NCBI GenBank assembly: GCA_031429355.1 | Contig: JANOZM010000021.1 | Span: forward strand, 124,001-188,000 | Direction of reading: 5' to 3' | From: JANOZM01 sp031429355 | GTDB lineage: Bacteria; Pseudomonadota; Gammaproteobacteria; Burkholderiales; Burkholderiaceae_E | Length of the DNA: 64,000 bases | Shown here: positions 1-7,612 of the stretch, piece by piece | Numbering within the stretch: the stretch's first letter is position 1 | Layout of the letters: every line of letters starts with the position of its first letter | Notes under the pieces: generated by a model | The model's database searches: none | What the model was told of the DNA's origin: nothing | What the model saw: only the letters and a program-made list of their open reading frames with translations | Position numbers and translations under genes: made by a program

Positions 1-636
1 CGACATCATAAGGTTGTTGTCGGTATGCCCCCCTAACTGTCGAGCGATTTCTTGCGCGGTATCGTCACGAACTATTGGCGGTAAATATTTTAATTTTTCA
101 ATTAACACTATTGCCATCGTTTTTCGCTTAACTGAATCCCCTAAATACTCCACTTCAACGCCTAGCTGAGGCCAACCAAACTTCACCAGCTTGGACTGCA
201 TGAGCGCAGAGTAAACGATATCGTTAAACATGCAGCTACCCGACAAGTACGAGGTCGCAATAAAAAAAGTGGCATTAATTCCTTCGCTTTTTAGTACTGG
301 CACAGCTACGTCATAATTGTCTTGATAACCGTCATCAAAACTAATAGCTCCGTAGTTCTCGGACATTCCTTGAATACAGACGCGCCGAATTCCCTCTGCC
401 AAGTCAACCACTTGACAAAATTCTTTCAGCCATCGTATTTGGCGTCGAAAATGATCTGCATCGGGCCATTGCTCGAACGAGTCTCCAGCTTTGCGCCCAA
501 CCCTATGGAACGACAAGATCGTTAAAGAGCCGTTGTTACCATCAATGATGCGCTTACTGATCTGCCCGAGTTTGTTAAAGGTAAAATCCACAAACTTTCC
601 TAAATTTTCACTCAATGATGGTACTCCAGCCTGCAT
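1..636 (-). CDS. Polysaccharide deacetylase (NodB-like), C-terminus missing
   Basis: Reading the minus strand from an ATG at 636 gives an open frame to the window edge (about 212 residues), so the C-terminus lies outside. The protein carries LSFHRV near residue 37 and the NodB metal/catalytic motif SFDDGYQDN near residue 100, followed by INATFFIA, which is the classic carbohydrate esterase 4 pattern (Asp-Asp catalytic base and metal ligand). Such enzymes remove N-acetyl groups from polysaccharide during export or modification. It is divergent from the exosortase-associated glycosyltransferase at 823, with about 190 bp between them, so it probably belongs to the same exopolysaccharide region. 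The frame upstream of 636 stays open to a stop at 688-690 without a better start; no strong ribosome site is seen, so the start is uncertain. It is not the MTVDVEDYF-type deacetylase usual in XrtA clusters. Confidence 0.88.
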   Translation of the reverse strand, partial: MQAGVPSLSENLGKFVDFTFNKLGQISKRIIDGNNGSLTILSFHRVGRKAGDSFEQWPDADHFRRQIRWLKEFCQVVDLAEGIRRVCIQGMSENYGAISFDDGYQDNYDVAVPVLKSEGINATFFIATSYLSGSCMFNDIVYSALMQSKLVKFGWPQLGVEVEYLGDSVKRKTMAIVLIEKLKYLPPIVRDDTAQEIARQLGGHTDNNLMMS

Positions 637-822
637 CTTAGGCAAACTGTCAACACACGAGCGGTGGCGTATGCCCCACAAACGCGCTTAAAGAAAAGTT
701 GAAACAAACTTCGCACTGTGAGCTTTTGAATCGGCGTTTAAACCAACACTTAGTGAGTTTTGACCTTTCTTCTTAGCGGCACGAGCGCTTAAACTTATTC
801 TTTCGTCGCTTTCTTCCTGTTC

Positions 823-2043
823 ATGAATATCTTATTTGTTTGCCATCGCTTCCCGTTTCCGCCCAAGCGGGGAGGGAAAATCCGACCATTTAATATTATC
901 AAGCACCTGCACGAGCAAGGTCATCAAGTTCACGTGTGCTCGCTGTCGCGATCAGAAACCGAGGCAATCGAAGGAAACGGGCTAGAAGCATTTTGCTCCA
1001 GCGCGTTTAGCGCAATGGTAACGCCAAAACGCCAACTTGTAAGAATGATTCTACGTCTGCCCACTTCGACACCTTCTTCAATGGGCTATTTCTTTTCTCC
1101 AGCACTTAAAGCTCGGATTGATTCCATTATCAGCAATGGGAACATTGACTTGATAATAGTGCACTGCTCCTCAGTTGCGCAGTACGTTGAAAATGTGACT
1201 GGAATTCCAAAAGTTTTAGATTATGGTGACATGGATTCTCAAAAATGGTTGGAGTACTCTGTTCATAAGCCCTTTCCACTTTCAATCGGTTACTTAATCG
1301 AGGGCCGCAAATTAATGGCGGCAGAAAAAAAACTTGCCAGTAAATTCAGTATTTGTACAACAACAACTTATGGCGAACTCGAAACACTGCAATCGTTAAC
1401 TCGGAAAACGCCCTCTGATTGGTTTCCAAACGGAGTTGATGCAAATCATTTTGTACCAAATGATCGCTTCGATCCTGAGCTTATAAGTTTCATTGGGCGT
1501 ATGGATTATTATCCAAATCAACAGTCTGTTCTTGATTTCGTTACGAACGTCTTCCCAATAATTCGATCAACAAGACCCGAAGCAAAATTTGTCGTTGTCG
1601 GCGCGGAACCACCTCAAAAAATACGCGATCTTGCGAAAGTTAATGGAGTAACAGTTACCGGCACTGTAGCGGACGTTCGCTCTTACGTTACAAATTCGGT
1701 AGTCAACGTAGCAAACCTTGAAATTGCGCGTGGAACGCAAAACAAAATTCTGGAATCGATGGCCATGGGCGTACCAGTTGTGGCGAGCCCTGCCGCAGCG
1801 AAAGGCGTCGACGCAATAGCGGGCGAACATCTCTTAGTTGGAACCAACCACCGGGAGCTAGCCAATCAAATTTTAGCCGTAATGAACTCACCCCAGTTGC
1901 GATCGCAACTTGCGAAAGCTGGTCGCGAAAGAGTTTTACACAATCATTCTTGGCCAGAATCGATGAAAAAACTAGATTCAATCCTATCTCGCTTGGTTCA
2001 CCCCGGCCCTGAAAAACATAAAAAAGCTGAGGTGTTAGTGTGA
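823..2043 (+). CDS. Glycosyltransferase, PEP-CTERM/EpsH1-associated (TIGR03087-like)
   Basis: A 406-residue GT4-type glycosyltransferase. The N-terminus (CHRFPFPPKRGGKIRPF) is the signature of the sugar transferases found beside XrtA exosortases (TIGR03087), which are thought to build the repeat unit of the linked exopolysaccharide. The C-terminal half has the GT-B donor-site pattern: FIGRMDYYPN near residue 228, then NKILESMAMGVPVV near residue 305 with the conserved Glu. No signal peptide or membrane span is seen, so it acts in the cytoplasm or at the inner membrane face. Its TGA stop overlaps the GTG start of the flippase by four bases (GTGA), so translation is probably coupled. First gene of a four-gene operon. 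Confidence 0.9.
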   Translation: MNILFVCHRFPFPPKRGGKIRPFNIIKHLHEQGHQVHVCSLSRSETEAIEGNGLEAFCSSAFSAMVTPKRQLVRMILRLPTSTPSSMGYFFSPALKARIDSIISNGNIDLIIVHCSSVAQYVENVTGIPKVLDYGDMDSQKWLEYSVHKPFPLSIGYLIEGRKLMAAEKKLASKFSICTTTTYGELETLQSLTRKTPSDWFPNGVDANHFVPNDRFDPELISFIGRMDYYPNQQSVLDFVTNVFPIIRSTRPEAKFVVVGAEPPQKIRDLAKVNGVTVTGTVADVRSYVTNSVVNVANLEIARGTQNKILESMAMGVPVVASPAAAKGVDAIAGEHLLVGTNHRELANQILAVMNSPQLRSQLAKAGRERVLHNHSWPESMKKLDSILSRLVHPGPEKHKKAEVLV

Positions 2044-3455
2044 GCGTCGTAAAGGGCCTACTAGTGGGCAATGCAGCGTTTGCAATTCAAACGGTTGCGC
2101 GTTTGTTTTCCACGGCAATCGTCGCTCGATTGATTACACCGCTTGAGATGGGTATTTGGACTTTAGGTTTCGCTCTAATTGGTTTGTTCCAAATTATGCG
2201 GGATTTTGGGACTGCGACTTTTATACAAACAAACAAAGAACTGACCAATGAGCAAATTAAGGTTTGTAACGGTTTGCAATTGATAGTCGGATTATTGTTT
2301 TTTGTTGTTTTTACATTGGCAGCCGAACCGATAGCTGCTTTTTACAAAGAACCTAGAGTTTCGCAAGTTGTATATGTATTGGCCCTCGGGTTTCTTATCA
2401 TGCCGCTGTCTTCTACGTCCTTTAATTTGTTTATTCGCGATGGCCGGTTTGCATTGAAATCAGGCATCGATTTTGTAGCTCAAATGTTGATGTATGCAGG
2501 CACAGTAGCCTTTGCGTTTTTTGGGGCATCGCATTTGTCCGCACCGATATCCGTTGTAATTGCACAAATTTTGGTTGTTATTTTGTGCTTTCACTACCGC
2601 AATCGGCAATATCCTCTTGGATATTCATTCAAAAATGTTACTCATGTCGCGAAACTAAGCGGAACAGCATTGTCAGTTAGTTTAATCCAACACGCTGCTG
2701 ATAAATCTCCCGATTTCGCGCTCCCGAAAACGCAAGGTTTCGCAGAAGCCTCAATTTACGAAAAAGGCGTGAACTGCCTCGAATTGGTAAAACTAGCAGT
2801 CGTTGAACTAGTAGGATCCGTCCTCGTGAGTTCGTTACGTATACGATCGGAAAAGGACAGTAATGTTTTCCCATCGCTGGCTTCCGATACGCTGTCTTGT
2901 CTAGCCGTTTTAGCGGTCCTAGGTTCGAGTTTGCTGGCCGTAAACGCGTTTGATTTTCTCAACACATTATTCGGTGCGCAATGGGTCGGAGCGCAAAGCA
3001 CATTAAAAGTCCTAGCCTTTGCAACACCGTTTGTTTGCATGACTGCATTTTTAACGAAGGTTATGTATCTTCAATCGATGCACTCAATTGTTTTAAGGTT
3101 GGCCTTCGTCACACGTCTTATCGTAATTGGATTAGTACTCATTCTAGCGAATGGGCCAATATTGACGTTAGCCTATGGAGTCGTAATTGCTGAAATCTTG
3201 TTCTTCGTTGCGTACGCTTATGTGAACCGAAACAAATTGGCATGGGGGCGTTTTGTTGTACCAACCATAATTGATTCGTTGATTTGTGTTTGTATTGTTT
3301 ACGGTGTGCATCACGGAATCAAGCACTGGTTCAATTTGAATTCAGTTTTTGCCTTAGCTATTAACAGCGGACTGGTCGCAATCATTGTTGCCATCGTATT
3401 TTTCATTGCGAGAAAATCAACTGTAAACAAATTACGCAATTGCTTGAACCTATGA
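2040..3455 (+). CDS. Oligosaccharide flippase (Wzx/RfbX type)
   Basis: A 471-residue, strongly hydrophobic protein with about 12-14 predicted membrane segments, starting MSVVKGLLVGNAAFAIQ and followed by RLFSTAIVARLITPLEMG, the usual start of polysaccharide-biosynthesis (PST/MVF superfamily) flippases. It would move lipid-linked repeat units made by the neighbouring glycosyltransferases across the inner membrane. The start is a GTG at 2040 that overlaps the stop of the preceding gene, and its own stop overlaps the ATG of the FemAB gene, so the three genes are translationally coupled. No Wzy-type polymerase is recognised nearby. Confidence 0.88.
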   Translation: MSVVKGLLVGNAAFAIQTVARLFSTAIVARLITPLEMGIWTLGFALIGLFQIMRDFGTATFIQTNKELTNEQIKVCNGLQLIVGLLFFVVFTLAAEPIAAFYKEPRVSQVVYVLALGFLIMPLSSTSFNLFIRDGRFALKSGIDFVAQMLMYAGTVAFAFFGASHLSAPISVVIAQILVVILCFHYRNRQYPLGYSFKNVTHVAKLSGTALSVSLIQHAADKSPDFALPKTQGFAEASIYEKGVNCLELVKLAVVELVGSVLVSSLRIRSEKDSNVFPSLASDTLSCLAVLAVLGSSLLAVNAFDFLNTLFGAQWVGAQSTLKVLAFATPFVCMTAFLTKVMYLQSMHSIVLRLAFVTRLIVIGLVLILANGPILTLAYGVVIAEILFFVAYAYVNRNKLAWGRFVVPTIIDSLICVCIVYGVHHGIKHWFNLNSVFALAINSGLVAIIVAIVFFIARKSTVNKLRNCLNL

Positions 3456-4513
3456 ACCAACAGCCTAGCGAAGTTAAAGAATTAACCAACAATGCACTTA
3501 CGATTATTGAAATAAATTCAGCTCAAGTTTGGCAAGATTATGTGATTGCGCACCCGAAGGGCACATGCTTTCACAACTACGGTTGGAAAAAGACACTTGC
3601 GGAGGCTTTGGGCTACACAGTGCAATATCTTGGCGCATTTGAGGGCGAAAAGTGCGTCGGCGTGTTTCCGCTTGCAATCGTAAAAAGTAGGCTTTTTGGC
3701 AATTCCGCTGTTAGCCTACCTTTTTGTACCTACGGTGGCCCGCTAACGACTCACGATGAGGCTCTTATTGCGCTTTCCGATGCCGCAAAAAAAATCGCTC
3801 TCGAACATAACGTTTCGTATTTAGAGCATCGTGAACGAGGTACAGAACAAGTAATTGCTGAACTGGAGGGAACTTACTTTAGTTTTAGAAAGGGAATTCC
3901 CCCTGGGCCAGCCGAAATGACGTTTATGCCAAGTAAAAGGCGAAACATGGTTCGAAAAGCCTCGGCTGCAGGCCTTACCTACGAAGTTAATCTCGATGTA
4001 AACACTTTTTTTGAACTGTATAGCGCAAATGCAAAAGCCCATGGAACCCCTGCACTGCCTATTAGATTCTTCAAAAGCCTAATTAATTCGTTGGGAGAAA
4101 ATGTTGACATTCTCTTTGTTAAAAACAAAGAAGGTATAGCCATTAGCTGCATTATGAGTTTTTATCATAATGGATCGGTTCACGCTGGATTCGCGGGAGA
4201 ATTACCAGAAGCCCGCCAATTCGCGGCTAACGACTTCAAGTATTGGTCGTTGTTGCAACATGCTGTTTCACGTAACTGCGTCGAGTTCGATCTCGGTCGC
4301 TCTAAAATTGGCACCGGTTCGTTCGAATTCAAAAAACTTTGGGGGTTGAATTGTTTTCCAGTTGTGCATCACAGAATATTGATTTCAGGAAAACAACTTC
4401 CGAACAATAATCCAAACAATCCAAAATTTTCTCTGGCAATTAAGATTTGGCCTAAACTCCCGTCTAGGTTTACCAATTGGTTGGGTCCTAAAATTATTCA
4501 TGGCCTCGGTTAA
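3452..4513 (+). CDS. FemAB-family XrtA/PEP-CTERM-associated protein (TIGR03019-like)
   Basis: A 353-residue GNAT-fold FemAB/CelD-like protein. The stretch KSRLFGNSAVSLPFC followed by TYGGPL (about residues 75-100) and later YLEHRE are hallmarks of the exosortase-associated FemAB family. These proteins are inferred to transfer an acyl or aminoacyl group during exopolysaccharide or PEP-CTERM protein modification; no direct activity is visible. An ATG at 3452 overlaps the flippase TGA (ATGA) and is preferred over a TTG at 3440. The gene ends two bases before the next glycosyltransferase. Family assignment is firm, the substrate is unknown. Confidence 0.9.
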   Translation: MNQQPSEVKELTNNALTIIEINSAQVWQDYVIAHPKGTCFHNYGWKKTLAEALGYTVQYLGAFEGEKCVGVFPLAIVKSRLFGNSAVSLPFCTYGGPLTTHDEALIALSDAAKKIALEHNVSYLEHRERGTEQVIAELEGTYFSFRKGIPPGPAEMTFMPSKRRNMVRKASAAGLTYEVNLDVNTFFELYSANAKAHGTPALPIRFFKSLINSLGENVDILFVKNKEGIAISCIMSFYHNGSVHAGFAGELPEARQFAANDFKYWSLLQHAVSRNCVEFDLGRSKIGTGSFEFKKLWGLNCFPVVHHRILISGKQLPNNNPNNPKFSLAIKIWPKLPSRFTNWLGPKIIHGLG

Positions 4514-4515
4514 TC

Positions 4516-5622
4516 TTGAAAATACTCCACGCCTTTTCTTCATTTGATCCAGGCGGTCAAGAGTCACGGTTTGCAAAAATGGTTGCGGACTTGGGCTCGG
4601 ATCTGGTCCATGTCGTTATGGCAATGGACGGCCGCTACGGTGCAGCGGAACAAATCACCGCGAGCAATGTGACTTATTTAAAAATGGACTCCAAGAAAGG
4701 TCGCGGCGCTCCAAACTTTAGGCGGTTTCGCGATGCGCTTAAGTCGGAACAACCTAGCCACCTAGTGACCTATAACTTTGGTGCCTTGGAATGGGTGATT
4801 AGTTCGATCGGTTTAAAGATTCCGCACACACACGTTGAGGAAGGATTTACCTCTGACGAAGCAACAAAACGAAAAACCAGTAGAAATATAACAAGAGCTG
4901 TTTGCCTTAATAGTTTCGGGTCAACGCTGGTAGTCGTTTCCGAAACTATTCGCACTATTGCACTTAAAGAATGGTTCCTAGGTAGTAAGCAAATTAAACT
5001 AATTCCCAATGGGGTCGATGCGAGCGTTTTTTTGCCACGACTTGAAGGGAAAGCTTCGCTTTATAAGGATTGCGCAAATGAAGTAGTAATTGGTACAGCG
5101 GCGCGTCTTCGCCCCGAAAAACGCCTAGATCGTTTGTTGGAAGCTTTTGCACTGTTAATTGATCACCCAGATTTAAAAAACAAGGCAATTAGACTTGTTG
5201 TTGCGGGAGACGGCCCTGAGCGAAATTCTCTTTTGAAGTTATCACATGCCTTAGGCCTTGCCGAAAAAGTTGAATTTCTTGGCTTCCGCGATGACTTATT
5301 TTCTGTTTTGCCAAACATCGATATTTTTTGCTTGAGTTCGGATACCGAACAAATGCCGATTGCATTAATCGAAGCAATGGCATGCGGGTTACCCTGTGTT
5401 TGTACAGACGTAGGGGATGTGAAGAAAATAGCATCCGAAGAAAACCAAAATCTTATTACTCCAAAAGATGCAACCCAGCTTGCAGAAAAACTGCTGCTGC
5501 TTTGCAACGACGGGCCTTTGCGCGAATTTATTGGCAAGGCCAACCGAGAGCGTGCGGTAAAAAACTTCTCAAAAACAACAATGTTAAAACAGTGGCGAGC
5601 TCGATACAGCCTTTGCAACTAA
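4516..5622 (+). CDS. Glycosyltransferase family 4 protein
   Basis: A 368-residue GT4 enzyme, last gene of the operon. The N-terminus ILHAFSSFDPGGQESR carries the GG-E acceptor-side motif, IPNGVD marks the domain boundary (about residue 170), IGTAARLRPEKRLD starts the donor domain, and EQMPIALIEAMACGLP holds the conserved EX7E pattern. The start is a TTG at 4516, two bases after the FemAB stop; no ATG lies nearby that would keep the N-terminal beta strand. It probably adds a sugar to the lipid-linked repeat unit flipped by the upstream flippase. It does not closely follow the stp2 (TIGR03088) pattern, so the exact role is open. Confidence 0.88.
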   Translation: MKILHAFSSFDPGGQESRFAKMVADLGSDLVHVVMAMDGRYGAAEQITASNVTYLKMDSKKGRGAPNFRRFRDALKSEQPSHLVTYNFGALEWVISSIGLKIPHTHVEEGFTSDEATKRKTSRNITRAVCLNSFGSTLVVVSETIRTIALKEWFLGSKQIKLIPNGVDASVFLPRLEGKASLYKDCANEVVIGTAARLRPEKRLDRLLEAFALLIDHPDLKNKAIRLVVAGDGPERNSLLKLSHALGLAEKVEFLGFRDDLFSVLPNIDIFCLSSDTEQMPIALIEAMACGLPCVCTDVGDVKKIASEENQNLITPKDATQLAEKLLLLCNDGPLREFIGKANRERAVKNFSKTTMLKQWRARYSLCN

Positions 5623-5662
5623 GCAAACTTCGCTTTTGTAAAACGGCAAAACGGCTATCGTG

Positions 5663-5695
5663 ACTTTTGGCAAAATTCCCGAAATCGCCAAAAGT
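5663..5695 (+). terminator. Perfect 9-bp inverted repeat after the glycosyltransferase operon
   Basis: ACTTTTGGC at 5663-5671 pairs exactly with GCCAAAAGT at 5687-5695 across a 15-base loop, 41 bases after the stop at 5622. There is no clean U-run (GGTCAATTTT follows), so it is only a weak intrinsic terminator. It could instead serve as an upstream activator site for the sigma-54 promoter about 130 bp downstream. Confidence 0.45.
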
Positions 5696-5825
5696 GGTCA
5701 ATTTTCGCCGATCCTACCCATGCTTAACCGAAATAACTTGTATGCTCGCAAAGTTCGCTGTCGAAATATTTTACGAAGCAATAAATACTTGTAATTTTTG
5801 TGCGATAAATCAATAACTTGCATGT

Positions 5826-5841
5826 CGGCACGCTTATTGCA
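5826..5841 (+). promoter_or_regulatory. Sigma-54 (-24/-12) promoter for PEP-CTERM-like gene
   Basis: CGGCACG-CTTA-TTGCA places GG at 5827-5828 and GC at 5839-5840 with exactly ten bases between. It fits the sigma-54 consensus TGGCACG-N4-TTGCW except for the first base. A start of transcription near 5852 would leave an untranslated leader of about 75 bases before the ATG at 5927. PEP-CTERM genes in XrtA genomes are known to be driven by sigma-54 with the PrsK/PrsR two-component system; neither regulator is in this window. The 304-bp gap 5623-5926 otherwise holds only the inverted repeat at 5663. Confidence 0.75.
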
Positions 5842-5926
5842 TGGAGCCCGTTGAAATAAACGCATCAATGAAAACATTAAGTGCAAAAGCAAAAACGTCA
5901 CGAAGCAGAAAAAGTGAGACTCCGAC

Positions 5927-6646
5927 ATGAAAAATTCAACTCAATTCCTTAAATTTTCTAAGTTAACCCTTGCAGTTGTTGCTGCTTTGTCGGCACCAAC
6001 AACGGTATTCGGAGCTCCTGTTGTATTGGAATGGATTACGACCGCACCGGCAGCACCACCGGCAGGCACTTTTGAGATCAATATCTTCACAGCGGTAAAC
6101 GCGCGACTAACAGTGCTCGATAACTCGTTTATGACCTCTGGGCGACTGTTCCAAAACAGTACAGAGCTTGGAACATCTCCGACAATCAGTGCAGCTGTTG
6201 GCTTACTCAGTTGGAATACTCTCGGAGCTAGTGGGTGGGATGGCTCGCTTTTGCTAAGTGAAACTAGAACTTGCCCTCCTCTACTTAATCCGGACGGAAG
6301 CGAAGCATTGCCAGGCGGAGTTCGAACTCCTAGCTTCATTGTCGACCTTAGACGTGACACCACGATAGGTGCAAATGCTTTTGTTGGTTCCCTGTTTGCA
6401 GCACCTATTGTCGATTGTTCGAGAGCCCCTTTCGCACCGCGCGACTTGGCAGTTACGTTTGTAACGGGCGCAAGCGGCGGCTTCGTTATTACCAACAATT
6501 TCTCTGGCGCGGGCGGATTTAGTGGGAGTTCCCCGCGCGGTTACTGGAACGTAGTTTCTAATGCTGTAAACATACCCGTACCTTCTACTATTGGATTATT
6601 AGGACTAGGTCTTTTCGCATGCTTTAGAGCGCGTAAGGTTCGCTAG
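5927..6646 (+). CDS. PEP-CTERM-like secreted protein (IPVPST variant signal)
   Basis: A 239-residue exported protein. Residues 1-29 form a Sec signal peptide ending near FGA-AP. The C-terminus has the tripartite exosortase sorting signal: a short motif IPVPST, a hydrophobic helix (IGLLGLGLFACF) and a basic tail RARKVR. The motif reads PVP where most such proteins read PEP. The body is an uncharacterised beta-rich domain with two cysteine-containing segments (RTCPPLL and VDCSRAP). It is clearly paralogous to the protein at 16305-17033, sharing VTLEW/VVLEW starts, ARLTILD/ARLTVLD and a final GYW segment. Expected fate: export, cleavage by XrtA and surface or matrix attachment. Transcribed from the sigma-54-type site at 5826. 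Confidence 0.85.
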   Translation: MKNSTQFLKFSKLTLAVVAALSAPTTVFGAPVVLEWITTAPAAPPAGTFEINIFTAVNARLTVLDNSFMTSGRLFQNSTELGTSPTISAAVGLLSWNTLGASGWDGSLLLSETRTCPPLLNPDGSEALPGGVRTPSFIVDLRRDTTIGANAFVGSLFAAPIVDCSRAPFAPRDLAVTFVTGASGGFVITNNFSGAGGFSGSSPRGYWNVVSNAVNIPVPSTIGLLGLGLFACFRARKVR

Positions 6647-6660
6647 CAAAGACGCGAAAA

Positions 6661-6703
6661 CCTTTCCTACTTTCTCACAACGCAAAAGGTAGAGTAGTAA
6701 AGG
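6661..6703. terminator. Inverted repeat between convergent genes
   Basis: CCTTTCCTACT (6661-6671) pairs with AGTAGTAAAGG (6693-6703) with one mismatch across a 21-base loop. It lies between the plus-strand PEP-CTERM-like gene and the minus-strand methyltransferase, whose stops face each other. It could serve both as a weak bidirectional terminator; no U-run follows on either side. Confidence 0.4.
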
Positions 6704-6743
6704 TATTCAAAAACGAATGGCGCATTTTTACTTAATTCGGGGA

Positions 6744-7484
6744 TTACACAGTTTGGCGTAGATAGAAATGTATTTTTCGCGCATCTTTTATAAATAACCC
6801 TGCTCTTTTCCAGCTTTGTAAGCCAAATTCGGGACCTTCGTAGGTCTTGTGAGCAAATACCAGACCGTGCTTAGCAAATTGGATTTTCCAGCTAGAACGC
6901 GACAGAAAGCAGACCCCTGTACCGGCAGTATTTGCATGTCGCTTAACTAACTTTGAAACATAAGGGTTGCGCACCGCTGTTACCAAGAAAATTAATCGCG
7001 ACGGAATATTTGAATCAAAGTAACCGCTGTAATCATTTTCTCCAATGCAAATGACCCCACCGTGGGCTAAACGGCCAGTAACTAACCGTAAACATTCGTT
7101 GATATTATTAATTGAACTTTGATAATCTGTACCTACTAGATGGTGCAAAATCCAGTTTAAAAATATCACGTCATATTTTTTATCGGGCTCAATTTTCTCC
7201 AGCTCTAAAATGCTAGCTCGTAAAATGCGTTTGCGGGAGTGTTGCGTATTTTTGGAAAGTAAGTGGTCGGAAATATCCACAACCAGCGAATCACTGTTTG
7301 GAAAATGCTTTAAAAAACTATCGCTGAAAACGCCGTTTCCACCACCGACGTCTAACGCACTAATAGGCTTTTCACCAAAATGTGCTGACAAAGTTTCAAA
7401 CTTGTTCGCGAGTTCAGGCGGAGAATGATACTCAGAATCAAATGTCGCATTTTGGGCTTCACTCAGCAGGACTTGTTCGTTCAT
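6744..7484 (-). CDS. Class I SAM-dependent methyltransferase
   Basis: A 246-residue protein with the Rossmann-fold SAM-binding motif I (ALDVGGGNG, about residues 44-52), an acidic residue ending strand 2 (LVVDIS) and the post-motif segment DVIFLNWILHHL typical of Methyltransf_11/23 proteins. The substrate is unknown; within a polysaccharide cluster it may O-methylate a sugar or lipid carrier. The ATG at 7484 has a good GAGG ribosome site seven bases upstream, so it is preferred over an in-frame TTG at 7496. It faces the PEP-CTERM-like gene tail to tail. Confidence 0.85.
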   Translation of the reverse strand: MNEQVLLSEAQNATFDSEYHSPPELANKFETLSAHFGEKPISALDVGGGNGVFSDSFLKHFPNSDSLVVDISDHLLSKNTQHSRKRILRASILELEKIEPDKKYDVIFLNWILHHLVGTDYQSSINNINECLRLVTGRLAHGGVICIGENDYSGYFDSNIPSRLIFLVTAVRNPYVSKLVKRHANTAGTGVCFLSRSSWKIQFAKHGLVFAHKTYEGPEFGLQSWKRAGLFIKDARKIHFYLRQTV

Positions 7485-7612
7485 ATAAATCCTCAAGTCA
7501 ACTTGTCAAGCGCTCATTTTATAAGCCTGTCGAGGAAAATGAATTAAAAAACCTTACACTTAAAAATTTAATCTTTACGGATCAGCCAACGAAATCGTAA
7601 TTGCGTGACTTA

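Noticed and set aside
5698..5928. Minus-strand open frame of 76 codons before the PEP-CTERM-like gene
   Set aside because: It covers the sigma-54-type promoter and leader region, has no recognisable domain or ribosome site, and is probably chance.
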